Below, piece after piece: positions 27,137 to 35,609 of a stretch of 64,000 bases of DNA; within the stretch, counting starts at the first letter, position 1, and every line of letters begins with the position of its first letter. Source of the stretch: Halodesulfovibrio aestuarii DSM 17919 = ATCC 29578 (lineage in GTDB: Bacteria; Desulfobacterota; Desulfovibrionia; Desulfovibrionales; Desulfovibrionaceae); the NCBI RefSeq assembly GCF_000384815.1, contig NZ_ARQF01000019.1, positions 186,001 to 250,000 of the forward strand, read 5' to 3'. The position numbers and the translations under genes were made by a program. The notes under the pieces are model-generated. The model searched no databases and was not told where the DNA came from. It was given only the letters and a program-made list of their open reading frames with translations.

Positions 27137-27397
27137 GAGCTAAGGAAGCTTATATCGGTATATCTTCCATTACATATATCCATCAACCCTAACGGAGGAT
27201 AAGAAAGGCTAATGGGAACTAAGAACCACCAGACAGTGAGAGAGTCTACCGAATAAAAATTACCAGTTTCGGAGCCGATGCACAAAGTGCATGACAAGGC
27301 CGAAACAAGCAGCAATACGCTAACAGATTTTGTAGGTAGATTCTCTCTTCTTTTGTCCCATAACAATGTAGTCCACCATTTGGTGGTCTTTTTTTTT
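27137..27397 (+). ncRNA. Candidate structured small RNA, ~260 nt
   Basis: A promoter precedes it, and a terminator (CCACC-ATTT-GGTGG then nine T) ends it at 27397. Inside, GAGAGAGTCTACC (27238-27250) pairs with GGTAGATTCTCTC (27335-27347) over 13 bp with one G-U pair, which works only on this strand; GTTTCGG (27266) pairs with CCGAAAC (27300) and ATGCAC (27278) with GTGCAT (27287); ATGGGA (27212) pairs with TCCCAT (27356). The shape, a long helix with a large internal loop, is somewhat like 6S RNA, but I see no 6S, tmRNA, RNase P or SRP signature. No ribosome-binding site plus ORF fits. Confidence 0.6.
27373..27397 (+). terminator. Terminator of the structured RNA
   Basis: CCACC-ATTT-GGTGG followed by TC and nine T on the plus strand; no plus-strand gene ends here other than the candidate RNA. 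Confidence 0.75.
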
Positions 27398-27413
27398 GCC
27401 TTTTCATAATAAA

Positions 27414-27443
27414 AAACGCTGCGTCCCCTAGGGTTCGCAGCGT
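27414..27443 (-). terminator. Terminator of the FAD-dependent protein gene
   Basis: Minus strand AACGCTGCG-loop-CGCAGCGTT followed by TTTTA, 50 bp after the stop. Confidence 0.8.
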
Positions 27444-27495
27444 TATCATTATATATTCCAATCCCACGATGCTCTGTAGCAGGGTGAGTTCCTAG

Positions 27496-28884
27496 CTAGC
27501 TCTTTGCAATAATTGCCTTAGCCGGAACAATGCCGGTTGCAGCAGCGGATACAATATTACCTGCTACCCCAGGACCGTCACCAGCGACATAGAGGCCTTC
27601 AATTGCTGTCTCAAGATCATCGGAAGTTTCGACCTGAGTTGCAAAGAATTTAATCTCAGGGGCATACAAAAGAGTTCCGTCGTCAGCGATGCCCGGAATT
27701 ACAGAATTCAATTGATCAAGACCATCAACAAGGTTTGTCACAATACGCTCAGGGAGTGCCATTGCGATGTCACCCGGCACAACGTTTGTCATGGTTGGTG
27801 CAATGTGGCCATTGTTAATTCGAGTCCACGTGGAGCGTCTGCCACGGCGCAGGTCACCAAGACGCTGCAAAATCGGCTTACCGTCACCAATGATGGTAGC
27901 AAGTTTCCCTATAGCGGTTCCATACCCGGTGTTGTCAGAAACCGGATCAGTCAGCACTACTTTGGATAAGAACGCAAAGTTAGTGTTGTCTGATTTTTTA
28001 TCGCGGAAAGCGTGCCCGTTAACGCACACAAAGTCCTGATAATTTTCGAGTGCAATAAAACCGCCGGGATTTGTACAAAAAGTACGGGTCTGATCATCAT
28101 ATTTTGAAGTACGCACAAAGAACGTCGGATCGTACACAACATCTGTAATGTCAGACATTACGTCATTATGTGTTTCAACACGTACTCCAACTTCAATACC
28201 ACGCTGGGCAACCTTCAAATTATATTCGTTGCACACAGAGCTGATCCAATCTGCACCGACACGACCCGGAGCAAGAATTACCTGCTTGGCAGTGTAGGTG
28301 CCTTGGTTGGTTTCAACACCCCGTATTTTTCCATCTTCTGCGACAACACGCTTTACTTCTTCTTTGGTTTTTATTTCAACACCACGTTCAGAAATATAGT
28401 TGGACATATTGTCGATGTGATCAGGAAGGCAGTCAGAACCAAGATGCTTCTGTTTAATCAAAAGCAAATCAATACCGTTTTTGTTTGCTTCTTTACGAAT
28501 AGCTTTCGCTTTATCCATGTTCGAAGGATAGACAGGGCCATCCATGCCAAACTTATTGAAGATCACTTCTGTTTCATCGATCAGATCTTTCGCTTCCTGC
28601 AGTCCCATGAACTGGGTCAAGTCAGTCTTTCCAAGCTTATGGATATAGTTCAGCTTACCATCGGAAAAAAGCCCGCCCCCACCGATACCGGAAAGGATAT
28701 GGCAAGGTTTACACTTCACGCACTTCTGGGTTTTTCCAATTGGGCATGTTCGATTTTTCACCGCCGGGCCGCGGTCAATCATACATACAGAAAGATTAGA
28801 ATTTTCTGCAAGGTAGTAGGAAGCAAACAGCCCGGCAGGGCCGCCGCCAACAACAATAACATCAAAATCTGTCTTGTTAGACAT
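27496..28884 (-). CDS. FAD-dependent oxidoreductase of the COG2509 type
   Basis: 462 residues. N-terminal dinucleotide-binding motif VIVVGGGPAGLFASYYL; a Cys-rich stretch CPIGKTQKCVKCKPCHILSG with GIGGGGLFSDGKL follows, and the C-terminal LYVAGDGPGVAGNIVSAAATG is the second FAD-contact motif. This pattern defines an uncharacterised FAD-dependent dehydrogenase family common in anaerobes. The four Cys near residues 45-65 could hold a metal or Fe-S centre. ATG 28884 is preferred to TTG 28899 as GGAG is 9 bases upstream. Monocistronic. The substrate is unknown. Confidence 0.78.
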   Translation of the reverse strand: MSNKTDFDVIVVGGGPAGLFASYYLAENSNLSVCMIDRGPAVKNRTCPIGKTQKCVKCKPCHILSGIGGGGLFSDGKLNYIHKLGKTDLTQFMGLQEAKDLIDETEVIFNKFGMDGPVYPSNMDKAKAIRKEANKNGIDLLLIKQKHLGSDCLPDHIDNMSNYISERGVEIKTKEEVKRVVAEDGKIRGVETNQGTYTAKQVILAPGRVGADWISSVCNEYNLKVAQRGIEVGVRVETHNDVMSDITDVVYDPTFFVRTSKYDDQTRTFCTNPGGFIALENYQDFVCVNGHAFRDKKSDNTNFAFLSKVVLTDPVSDNTGYGTAIGKLATIIGDGKPILQRLGDLRRGRRSTWTRINNGHIAPTMTNVVPGDIAMALPERIVTNLVDGLDQLNSVIPGIADDGTLLYAPEIKFFATQVETSDDLETAIEGLYVAGDGPGVAGNIVSAAATGIVPAKAIIAKS

Positions 28885-29176
28885 AATAGCAATCTCCAAA
28901 CATTCTATTTGGCCTAGGCCGCACGTTCCCTAAAAACACAGGGAAAACAGCCTCAAGCGACGTGCGTTCCAAATCGCGCGCACAATGGCTTAGTATATCC
29001 TGTACTCAAATCCTGAACTGTGTCAACTCACATTTTTTCAAATTCAAAAAAAACCTGCTTCCTTCATTCTATAATATTGCGCTTCATTCTACCTGCAATA
29101 CACTCTTAGGGACGATGCGCCCGAGCGCATCGAAAAGAGTTTTGTATTAACCCCAAACTCCAGAACTGAGGTACTT

Positions 29177-30550
29177 ATGCCTACAGAACGTTCGACTTAC
29201 CGAAAGCATATTTACGGAAAGATCAAAGATCGCAAGATCGTTTGGGTCGGGAGTAGAGGGTGCGATGCTATCCCGCTTACCGACTTTAAAAATCACATTG
29301 TTTCAATCTGTTACGGAAGCCCCGCACAGCACGAAGCAATTACCGAGTATACCTATGAAGAGATGATGAATCATAGAGTAAACCCGTACAAGTACGACGC
29401 CTCTTCCGACACATCGGAAGGAATTAAGGAGTTACGCCGTATATTGATTAAGGAGTTAGAGGAACCATGCTGCCTTATTCCTTACAAACCTATGGCCTTC
29501 ATTGATACGGCATACTTCCTACATCACAAGCACACTAACCTCTTAGGATTGTTTTCAGAATTTCAGCATCCGTTTAACCATAAAACATGGATCGAAACAG
29601 CACTGCACGACAATGGCATACGTGTTATCCCTTGGAGATACCTTGAGATGGCAGAAGCTTCTAAACAAAAGATATACCGCGCTACTATGAAGCACCCTAT
29701 CATGCTACGCGTTAATGCTGCATCAGCAGGGCCGGGACTTGTGCGTGTTGATTCTAAAGAAAGTTTTGAAACCGCGTGGGACTGGCTTACCCAGCACCAC
29801 GCTGAACTTATTGCCTTCTCGCCTTATTTTTCCGGAGCATCATCTCTTTCTGTGTCTGCAACCGTATTTTCAGATGGGAGAGTTTCCTTACACCCGCTGA
29901 GTCTGCAATGTATTGGCGTACCGGAACTTACCCCACACAATGTAGGATATTCCGGTAACGATTTTGGAATAATTCACGAGCTGCAAGACAATACAATTAA
30001 CCAGTTAGAGGCAATGGTTCGTGATGTAGGACAATGGCTTGCGTCGAAAGGCTTTATTGGTGCCTTTGGTATGGATGCGTTACTTCATGATGAACAACTT
30101 TATTTTATCGAGGCCAACCCTCGTTTCCTTGAATCCTCAAGGATGTGCGCCAGCGTTGACCAAGCTCTAGATAGACCAGATGTATATATGACACACATGG
30201 CAGCATTTTTAGGCTTACCACCACCACCTCAGATTCCGCTTAGAGAGCTTACTAAGAAGCAGCCACAACTGGGACAGATGATCTTCCATAATACACAGCC
30301 TCACCTTGTAACTGTTCAAAAACTTGATGAATATCAAAAGCTCCCATTTGGTGTAATGCAGACTCCAAAAGAATCCGTCTCTGTTGACCCCGGAGGACAA
30401 ATCAGCACCCTAAACTGGACCGAGCCCCTATTGCATATAAATGGTTCATTCAACGAAACAGGATTATTCATTGCTGACACATTCCTGCGGAGTATCACAC
30501 TATATCCGCAAGGGTTAGCACCGGAACAACCAAAGCGAATTCTTAAATAG
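29177..30550 (+). CDS. Orphan ATP-grasp protein
   Basis: 457 residues. The ATP-grasp fold is supported by HPIMLRVNAASAGPGLVRV (lysine-poor substitute of the first ATP loop), FSPYFSGASSLSVSATVF and the metal/ATP motif GFIGAFGMDALL...YFIEANPRF. ATP-grasp enzymes join a carboxylate to an amine, thiol or similar via acyl phosphate. The N-terminal ~110 residues match nothing I know, and the C-terminal ~100 are proline-rich. Start ATG 29177 has GAGG upstream. It stands alone between two terminator-bounded units, so context gives no substrate. Confidence 0.65.
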   Translation: MPTERSTYRKHIYGKIKDRKIVWVGSRGCDAIPLTDFKNHIVSICYGSPAQHEAITEYTYEEMMNHRVNPYKYDASSDTSEGIKELRRILIKELEEPCCLIPYKPMAFIDTAYFLHHKHTNLLGLFSEFQHPFNHKTWIETALHDNGIRVIPWRYLEMAEASKQKIYRATMKHPIMLRVNAASAGPGLVRVDSKESFETAWDWLTQHHAELIAFSPYFSGASSLSVSATVFSDGRVSLHPLSLQCIGVPELTPHNVGYSGNDFGIIHELQDNTINQLEAMVRDVGQWLASKGFIGAFGMDALLHDEQLYFIEANPRFLESSRMCASVDQALDRPDVYMTHMAAFLGLPPPPQIPLRELTKKQPQLGQMIFHNTQPHLVTVQKLDEYQKLPFGVMQTPKESVSVDPGGQISTLNWTEPLLHINGSFNETGLFIADTFLRSITLYPQGLAPEQPKRILK

Positions 30551-30572
30551 GACGCCACACACAACAACGAAA

Positions 30573-30598
30573 CCCCGATGAACAAAAGTTCATCGGGG
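30573..30598 (+). terminator. Hairpin after the ATP-grasp gene
   Basis: CCCCGATGAAC-AAAA-GTTCATCGGGG, a perfect 11-bp stem 22 bp after the stop, without a T-run; probably terminator-like or an RNA 3' stabiliser. Confidence 0.5.
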
Positions 30599-30616
30599 CT
30601 TCCAACAACATGAATA

Positions 30617-30657
30617 TAAAAAAGACCGGTATGATATATCATACCGATCTTTTTTTG
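30617..30657. terminator. Bidirectional terminator between ATP-grasp and PBP genes
   Basis: AAAAAAGACCGGTATGAT pairs with ATCATACCGATCTTTTTTT around a 2-nt centre; A and T tracts flank both sides of convergent genes. Confidence 0.8.
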
Positions 30658-30663
30658 TATTTA

Positions 30664-33090
30664 TTAGAACATCTGTTTCAGCAAATCTTCTCCACTTTCA
30701 ACAGGGTCCTGCTGTTCACGGGTAAGACGCTCTCCCTGCATAATGGTAGGCTGTGTTCCCTGCTTAAACGGAAGGAAATAGCTCTTACCACTATATGCAC
30801 TTGCGACCCTACCGGAGCCAGCATCGATTCGTACCTGAATGACGCCTGCAGGCATCTCGAAATCTTCCTCAGGGTAATCATTAATAACCTGCTGAAGATA
30901 ATCACGCACAACAGGAGATGCGGCACGGGATCCTGTTTCCCACTTACCCATTGGAGTTAACTGGTCAAAGCCCACGTATGCGGTTGTAACAAGGTATGGA
31001 GTCACACCCACAAACCAAGCATCTTTCTCATCGTTTGTCGTACCGGTTTTACCACCAATAGGACGTTTAAGAACTTTTAGACGCCAACCTGTACCATCCT
31101 GAACTACTTCCTTAAGCAAAGTGGACATGATGTACGATGTTTCAGGCTCCATGCCCTGGGTACGCTTGGTCTCAATGGAGATAATATCATCGCCCCATGC
31201 ATCTTTTACAGACTTAATAAGTCGTCCTTTTACCCACTCCCCACCGTTTGCAAAGGTGGTGTAAGCTTCGGTCAGGTTAATCGGCGAAACCGCAACAGAA
31301 CCGAGTGAAACAGAAAGGTCATACGGGAACGGCCCTTCAAGCCCCATTGCTTTTGCACGTTCTACAACCTTTGGAATACCCAATGCTTTTGCAACGCGGA
31401 TAGTACAAAGGTTACGGGACTTAACAAGTGCCGTACGCAGCAATGTAGGTCCGTAAAAAATACCTTCAAAGTTTTCTGGACGCCACACTTTTGATGTGGA
31501 CTGATCAGTATATACAATTGGCGCATCCAGCACGATAGAAGCAGGCGTGTAGCCGTTATCTATAGCTGTTGAATATACAATCGGTTTAAATGCTGAGCCC
31601 GGTTGACGTTTTGCCTGTGTCGCACGGTTAAACTGACTTTCTGCAAAAGAATAGCCCCCCACCAGCGCAAGCACATCGCCTGTGTGCGGATCCATTGAAA
31701 CAACCGCACCCTGAACATTAGGATGCTGCTGTAACGCCAGCGGCACAACATCTTTTTCCGTTAACAGACTCGGTTCCCAAGTTTCTTTAAGACGTTCAGG
31801 TACGTCCACAGACGCCCATACAACATCTCCAACCTTCACAACTCTACGTGCATCTTTAATTGCAGGAACGTAATCTGTCGCCACCTTAGGGTTCGGCTTA
31901 CGACACCAATGCATGGTTGCTACAGGAATACGACCAATCATATCGCCGAATCGTACATCTGCACCGGATTTCTCAACTTTGGTTACTAAAACCTGAATCC
32001 ATTTTTTATCTGTAAGGAGTGCTGGAATAACTTCCTGCTGTTGCAGAAAATCTCCCATCATATCAGGTTCGATAGACTGGATAGGGCCTTGCCAACCTCG
32101 ACGCTTGGAAGACGCTTCCAGACCTGCGCGAAGTGATTCTTCAGCGGCATCCTGATAGTCCAGATCAACCGCTGTGTAGACCTGAAGACCAGCTTCGTAT
32201 ACGGCATCTTCCCCATAACGAGGAAGTTCAATACCAAGCTTACGCATATTGTCTTCGCTCAAGTACGAAATGAGTTGTCTGCGCACTTCTTCCAAATACC
32301 AAGCACCACGTTTCCAACTCGGATCTTCCATACTTTTGTATACAAGCGGAGCCTTAATCGCAGTGTCGTACTGTTCCTGAGTAATCCAGCCTAGTTCGTG
32401 CATACGTCCCAAAACGTAGCGCTGACGCGCCTTTGCGGAACCCGGGGCTCGCAACGGATTGTATTTAGAAGGTGCTTGTGGAAGACCTGCTAAAACAGCA
32501 GCTTCTGCAACAGACAATTCGCTTACATGCTTACCAAAATAAGTACGTGCAGCAGCTTCCACACCATAGGCACCTGCACCAAGGTAAATTTCGTTCAGAT
32601 AAATTGTAAGGATTTCGTCTTTTGTCAGATAACGCTCAAGACGGAAGGCAAGAATCGCCTCTTTTATCTTACGTTCGTAACTTTTTTCAGAAGAAAGGAG
32701 CAGACGTTTGATTATCTGCTGAGTGATGGTGGAACCACCTTGTCTGATAGACCCAGCACGCATGTTTTTAATAAATGCGCGGAAAATAGCTTTGGGATCA
32801 ACGCCATCGTGCTCATAAAAACTATCATCCTCTGCAGCGAGAAATGCCCGCTTAACGAGCTCCGGCATATCCTTATGGGAAACCAAAAAGCGCTTTTCGC
32901 GATAGAAATGTCCAAGCACTTGCCCATCACGTGCGTATACTGTTGTAACTAATGGAGGTTGATAGTCGTTAATGCGGGTAAAACTTGGCAAATCTTTGGA
33001 TGCCCACCAGTACAGACCAGAAGCAGCCAGCGTGCCCAAAGCAAGTCCTAGCGCACAGGTAACCAAAGTATATAGTAATATTTTTTTCAT
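30664..33090 (-). CDS. mrcA: Class A penicillin-binding protein 1A
   Basis: 808 residues. One N-terminal TM (~5-27), a GT51 glycosyltransferase domain (AEDDSFYEHDGVD with catalytic Glu, RQGGSTITQQ), an OB-like insert as in PBP1A, then the transpeptidase: SAFKP (Ser-x-x-Lys), SRN and KTGTT. It polymerises and cross-links peptidoglycan in the periplasm. Full length for the family. The upstream YkgJ-like gene ends 26 bp before its start, so the two may be co-transcribed. Confidence 0.93.
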   Translation of the reverse strand: MKKILLYTLVTCALGLALGTLAASGLYWWASKDLPSFTRINDYQPPLVTTVYARDGQVLGHFYREKRFLVSHKDMPELVKRAFLAAEDDSFYEHDGVDPKAIFRAFIKNMRAGSIRQGGSTITQQIIKRLLLSSEKSYERKIKEAILAFRLERYLTKDEILTIYLNEIYLGAGAYGVEAAARTYFGKHVSELSVAEAAVLAGLPQAPSKYNPLRAPGSAKARQRYVLGRMHELGWITQEQYDTAIKAPLVYKSMEDPSWKRGAWYLEEVRRQLISYLSEDNMRKLGIELPRYGEDAVYEAGLQVYTAVDLDYQDAAEESLRAGLEASSKRRGWQGPIQSIEPDMMGDFLQQQEVIPALLTDKKWIQVLVTKVEKSGADVRFGDMIGRIPVATMHWCRKPNPKVATDYVPAIKDARRVVKVGDVVWASVDVPERLKETWEPSLLTEKDVVPLALQQHPNVQGAVVSMDPHTGDVLALVGGYSFAESQFNRATQAKRQPGSAFKPIVYSTAIDNGYTPASIVLDAPIVYTDQSTSKVWRPENFEGIFYGPTLLRTALVKSRNLCTIRVAKALGIPKVVERAKAMGLEGPFPYDLSVSLGSVAVSPINLTEAYTTFANGGEWVKGRLIKSVKDAWGDDIISIETKRTQGMEPETSYIMSTLLKEVVQDGTGWRLKVLKRPIGGKTGTTNDEKDAWFVGVTPYLVTTAYVGFDQLTPMGKWETGSRAASPVVRDYLQQVINDYPEEDFEMPAGVIQVRIDAGSGRVASAYSGKSYFLPFKQGTQPTIMQGERLTREQQDPVESGEDLLKQMF

Positions 33091-33116
33091 AAAATTTAAT
33101 CTCGTTTGCAGGGTGG

Positions 33117-33659
33117 CTACTCGCCTTTATCGAAGCCCCAAGCGGAACGTAGTGATGCAAACAACTCCCTCACTTGAGGTTTGTCCATCCCCAACAGTTC
33201 CAGCGATTCTTCTACAGTGTCGGTTTCACGACAAACAAGACATCCTTGAGCCGTGAACATGGTCAACTCTTTGCCTCGCACCCAAAAAGGAAACAACAGG
33301 CAAAACCACGGGCGCACTTCTCGTGGAAGTCTGCACCCCTGCTCTGTCAGATAAACACAATATCCCTTTTCGTTGGATTGCAGAACCCTATGAGTCTCGT
33401 TTGCAGGGAATTGTATATCTATTTTTCTCCCATCATGCGGGAAAAGTCGTTTTAATGTCTTGATAAATTCAGGCGTATTGGCAACTTCATTTGCACCATT
33501 TATTTCAGGAGCACCAGCTTTGACCCTTTCCCACTCCGAGTCTGACAAAGGGAAACAAAGTTCAATATCCTGAGGCTCTGCATGACAACAGGTATGGTAT
33601 TTTTCTGCACAGCGTTCACAAACAGTCGGGTCAATTTGGGGCATAGTTGATGCTTTCAT
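33117..33659 (-). CDS. YkgJ-type cysteine cluster protein
   Basis: 180 residues with CERCAEKYHTCCHAEP near the N-terminus, then GYCVYLTEQGCRLP and RPWFCLLFPFW, the CxxCxxxCC and GxCxxL pattern of UPF0153/YkgJ proteins, which probably bind Zn or an Fe-S cluster. The start codon overlaps the stop of the upstream glycosyltransferase gene (TAATG), so translation is coupled; an ATG 15 bp later is possible. Function unknown. Confidence 0.75.
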   Translation of the reverse strand: MKASTMPQIDPTVCERCAEKYHTCCHAEPQDIELCFPLSDSEWERVKAGAPEINGANEVANTPEFIKTLKRLFPHDGRKIDIQFPANETHRVLQSNEKGYCVYLTEQGCRLPREVRPWFCLLFPFWVRGKELTMFTAQGCLVCRETDTVEESLELLGMDKPQVRELFASLRSAWGFDKGE

Positions 33660-35248
33660 TAGTAACTTCCGCTGTCACGCTTTGGCCATTCGCCGTTATA
33701 ATTTTTTAAGATGGCAATATAATATTTTGGGCCATAACCGTTTGTGTGGGTTGTTTGATACTCCATAACCTTGACGGATTCAAACAGCTTCTTAAGTGGC
33801 CGAACATCAATAGGTTTATGGCGAACAAAAATTGCGTCCCATCCCGTCTTATCTTCTGGAGTTTCCCAAAGATCATATTGCGCTTTTCGACGACCGAAAT
33901 CCGCGCAGAATGCCTGCGGCTGGCCTGGTGCATAGAATGAAAGGTTAGCAGTCACACCATAGCGGTCGGAAAAATAAAACACTTTATCAGGGTGCGGCAT
34001 ACTCTCAGTAAGCTCCTGAAGCTTACTGGACATATCCGTCCAACCCATCAAACGCATCGCAGGGTTAAAAGATCGGGTTCGAAACGGCAATTCTCCCAAA
34101 GAGTGCATTACCAAAAACAGCACAATCCCAATAACCACGCCTGTCTTACGAAGCGGAATTCGCTTACTGCGAATAACAAGTGCGTTTTTACCCCACACAT
34201 GCCCCTGCTCAACAGCTATTGCCGCAAGAATGATACCCGCTGCATAGCTCATGGCTGACCAGTTTGGATAAATTCTGGTATGGAAGCTCCAGAAAATAAA
34301 GAAGCCCCACAACATCCAGAACCCTGTACTTAACAAGATAGCCTGACGTACTTTGCTGTTATCGCCTAGTATTTCTGCACCTTTTTTGGTCCACCCTTGT
34401 TTCAAAGCAGTCCAACCGCCAAAAATGAGGAATGCAAACCACCAGGGAGTAATCAAACCGATCTGAGATCCAAAATATTCTGGAAACCGGTCAAAACGGA
34501 AAAACGGTTTTGCAACGGCATCTTTATTCACCCCTGCAAGCTTAGCTACATGACGGAAGCCTACCCAGTCGTTCTGCAAGTTCCAGATAAGAATCGGTAA
34601 AAAACCGACAACCGTGCCAACAGCCATCGCAATGGCGACACGCTTAACAAATATCTTGCTCAGCATTTGCCTGCGCCACAGCCCGATGCAATAGAAAAAG
34701 ACAACGCCGACCATAGCAAGCATCATGTACTTTGCCAGAATACCAAGAGCCATAACAGCACCAAGTAGCACATACGGCATCTTCCGTTCCGGATTTTCAC
34801 TGGCTGCATACACTGCAAATAAGGCTACAAGCCAACACACAAGCAGAGGGCTGTCTGTTGTCATCAACACGCCGGAAGCAAGGAATAATGGAATTGTATT
34901 GGCAAGAATAACCGCCCACAGGGCGGCTACAGGACGCTTCATCATGCGTCCGAGACCATACAGTAAAATACTTTGCGTTAGGAAAGAGTTAAAAACAGCA
35001 CCAAATCGTACACCAAACTGTGTATTTCCCAAGAGTGTTGTCCACCCTTTGATGATCCATGCAATCAGAGGTCCTTTCGAATAATAAGAAAGCTGCATGT
35101 GACGAGTCCAATCCCAGTACTGGGCTTCATCGTACACAAGATCAAGCTGGTTACTCCATAAAAATGCAATACGGATACATGTTGTGCAAACAATAATCGC
35201 AGCAGCCACTAGATATGGATGTCGCTGCCAAATAGCCGTGTTATTCAA
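33659..35248 (-). CDS. GT39-type membrane glycosyltransferase (ArnT-like)
   Basis: About 529 residues with about 11 transmembrane segments. DEAQYWDW near the N-terminus is the acidic catalytic motif of the first periplasmic loop in GT39/ArnT/PMT proteins, and SYYSKGPLIAW follows. Such enzymes move a sugar from a polyprenyl-phosphate carrier to lipid A, protein or another acceptor at the outer face of the inner membrane. The start is uncertain: TTG 35248 has GAGG at 6-bp spacing, while GTG 35281 gives 11 more residues without a clear site. Acceptor unknown. Confidence 0.75.
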   Translation of the reverse strand: MNNTAIWQRHPYLVAAAIIVCTTCIRIAFLWSNQLDLVYDEAQYWDWTRHMQLSYYSKGPLIAWIIKGWTTLLGNTQFGVRFGAVFNSFLTQSILLYGLGRMMKRPVAALWAVILANTIPLFLASGVLMTTDSPLLVCWLVALFAVYAASENPERKMPYVLLGAVMALGILAKYMMLAMVGVVFFYCIGLWRRQMLSKIFVKRVAIAMAVGTVVGFLPILIWNLQNDWVGFRHVAKLAGVNKDAVAKPFFRFDRFPEYFGSQIGLITPWWFAFLIFGGWTALKQGWTKKGAEILGDNSKVRQAILLSTGFWMLWGFFIFWSFHTRIYPNWSAMSYAAGIILAAIAVEQGHVWGKNALVIRSKRIPLRKTGVVIGIVLFLVMHSLGELPFRTRSFNPAMRLMGWTDMSSKLQELTESMPHPDKVFYFSDRYGVTANLSFYAPGQPQAFCADFGRRKAQYDLWETPEDKTGWDAIFVRHKPIDVRPLKKLFESVKVMEYQTTHTNGYGPKYYIAILKNYNGEWPKRDSGSY

Positions 35249-35281
35249 AATAGACCTCACAAAACAATATACAATGATCAC

Positions 35282-35609
35282 GCAAATTCAGAACTCAATA
35301 AAATTTGATGAGCACAAAAAAAGCGTATTATATCCTTAATACGTAACAGGCTCTCTAATTCATACCAGTTATCCCTAATTGTCAACTCTGAGACATTTCA
35401 GGTAACTATTTAAGATTTCAACCTATCTTATAATTAGACCGCATACCAAGTCTTTTTATTTAGGTTCATGGATATCATCTATCCCCCCTTAGCGTTACAA
35501 AAAAACTATGGTAACATGCCTTTCTGTCTGACATTTCGGCTACTCGTCAGCGCTCACTTTTTCCAACCAAAACGAAATCAGCAATTTTTGAGACTTACCC
35601 GGAGGCGGC
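35282..35609. promoter_or_regulatory. Intergenic promoter region of RND operon
   Basis: No gene is supported. CGTATTA-TATCC-TTAATACG (about 35324-35343) is a 7-bp inverted repeat that could be an operator. Confidence 0.35.

Noticed and set aside
27124-27366. An 80-codon minus-strand frame with a signal-peptide-like start
   Set aside because: It begins with TTG without a ribosome-binding site and lies opposite the structured RNA, whose helices explain the sequence better.
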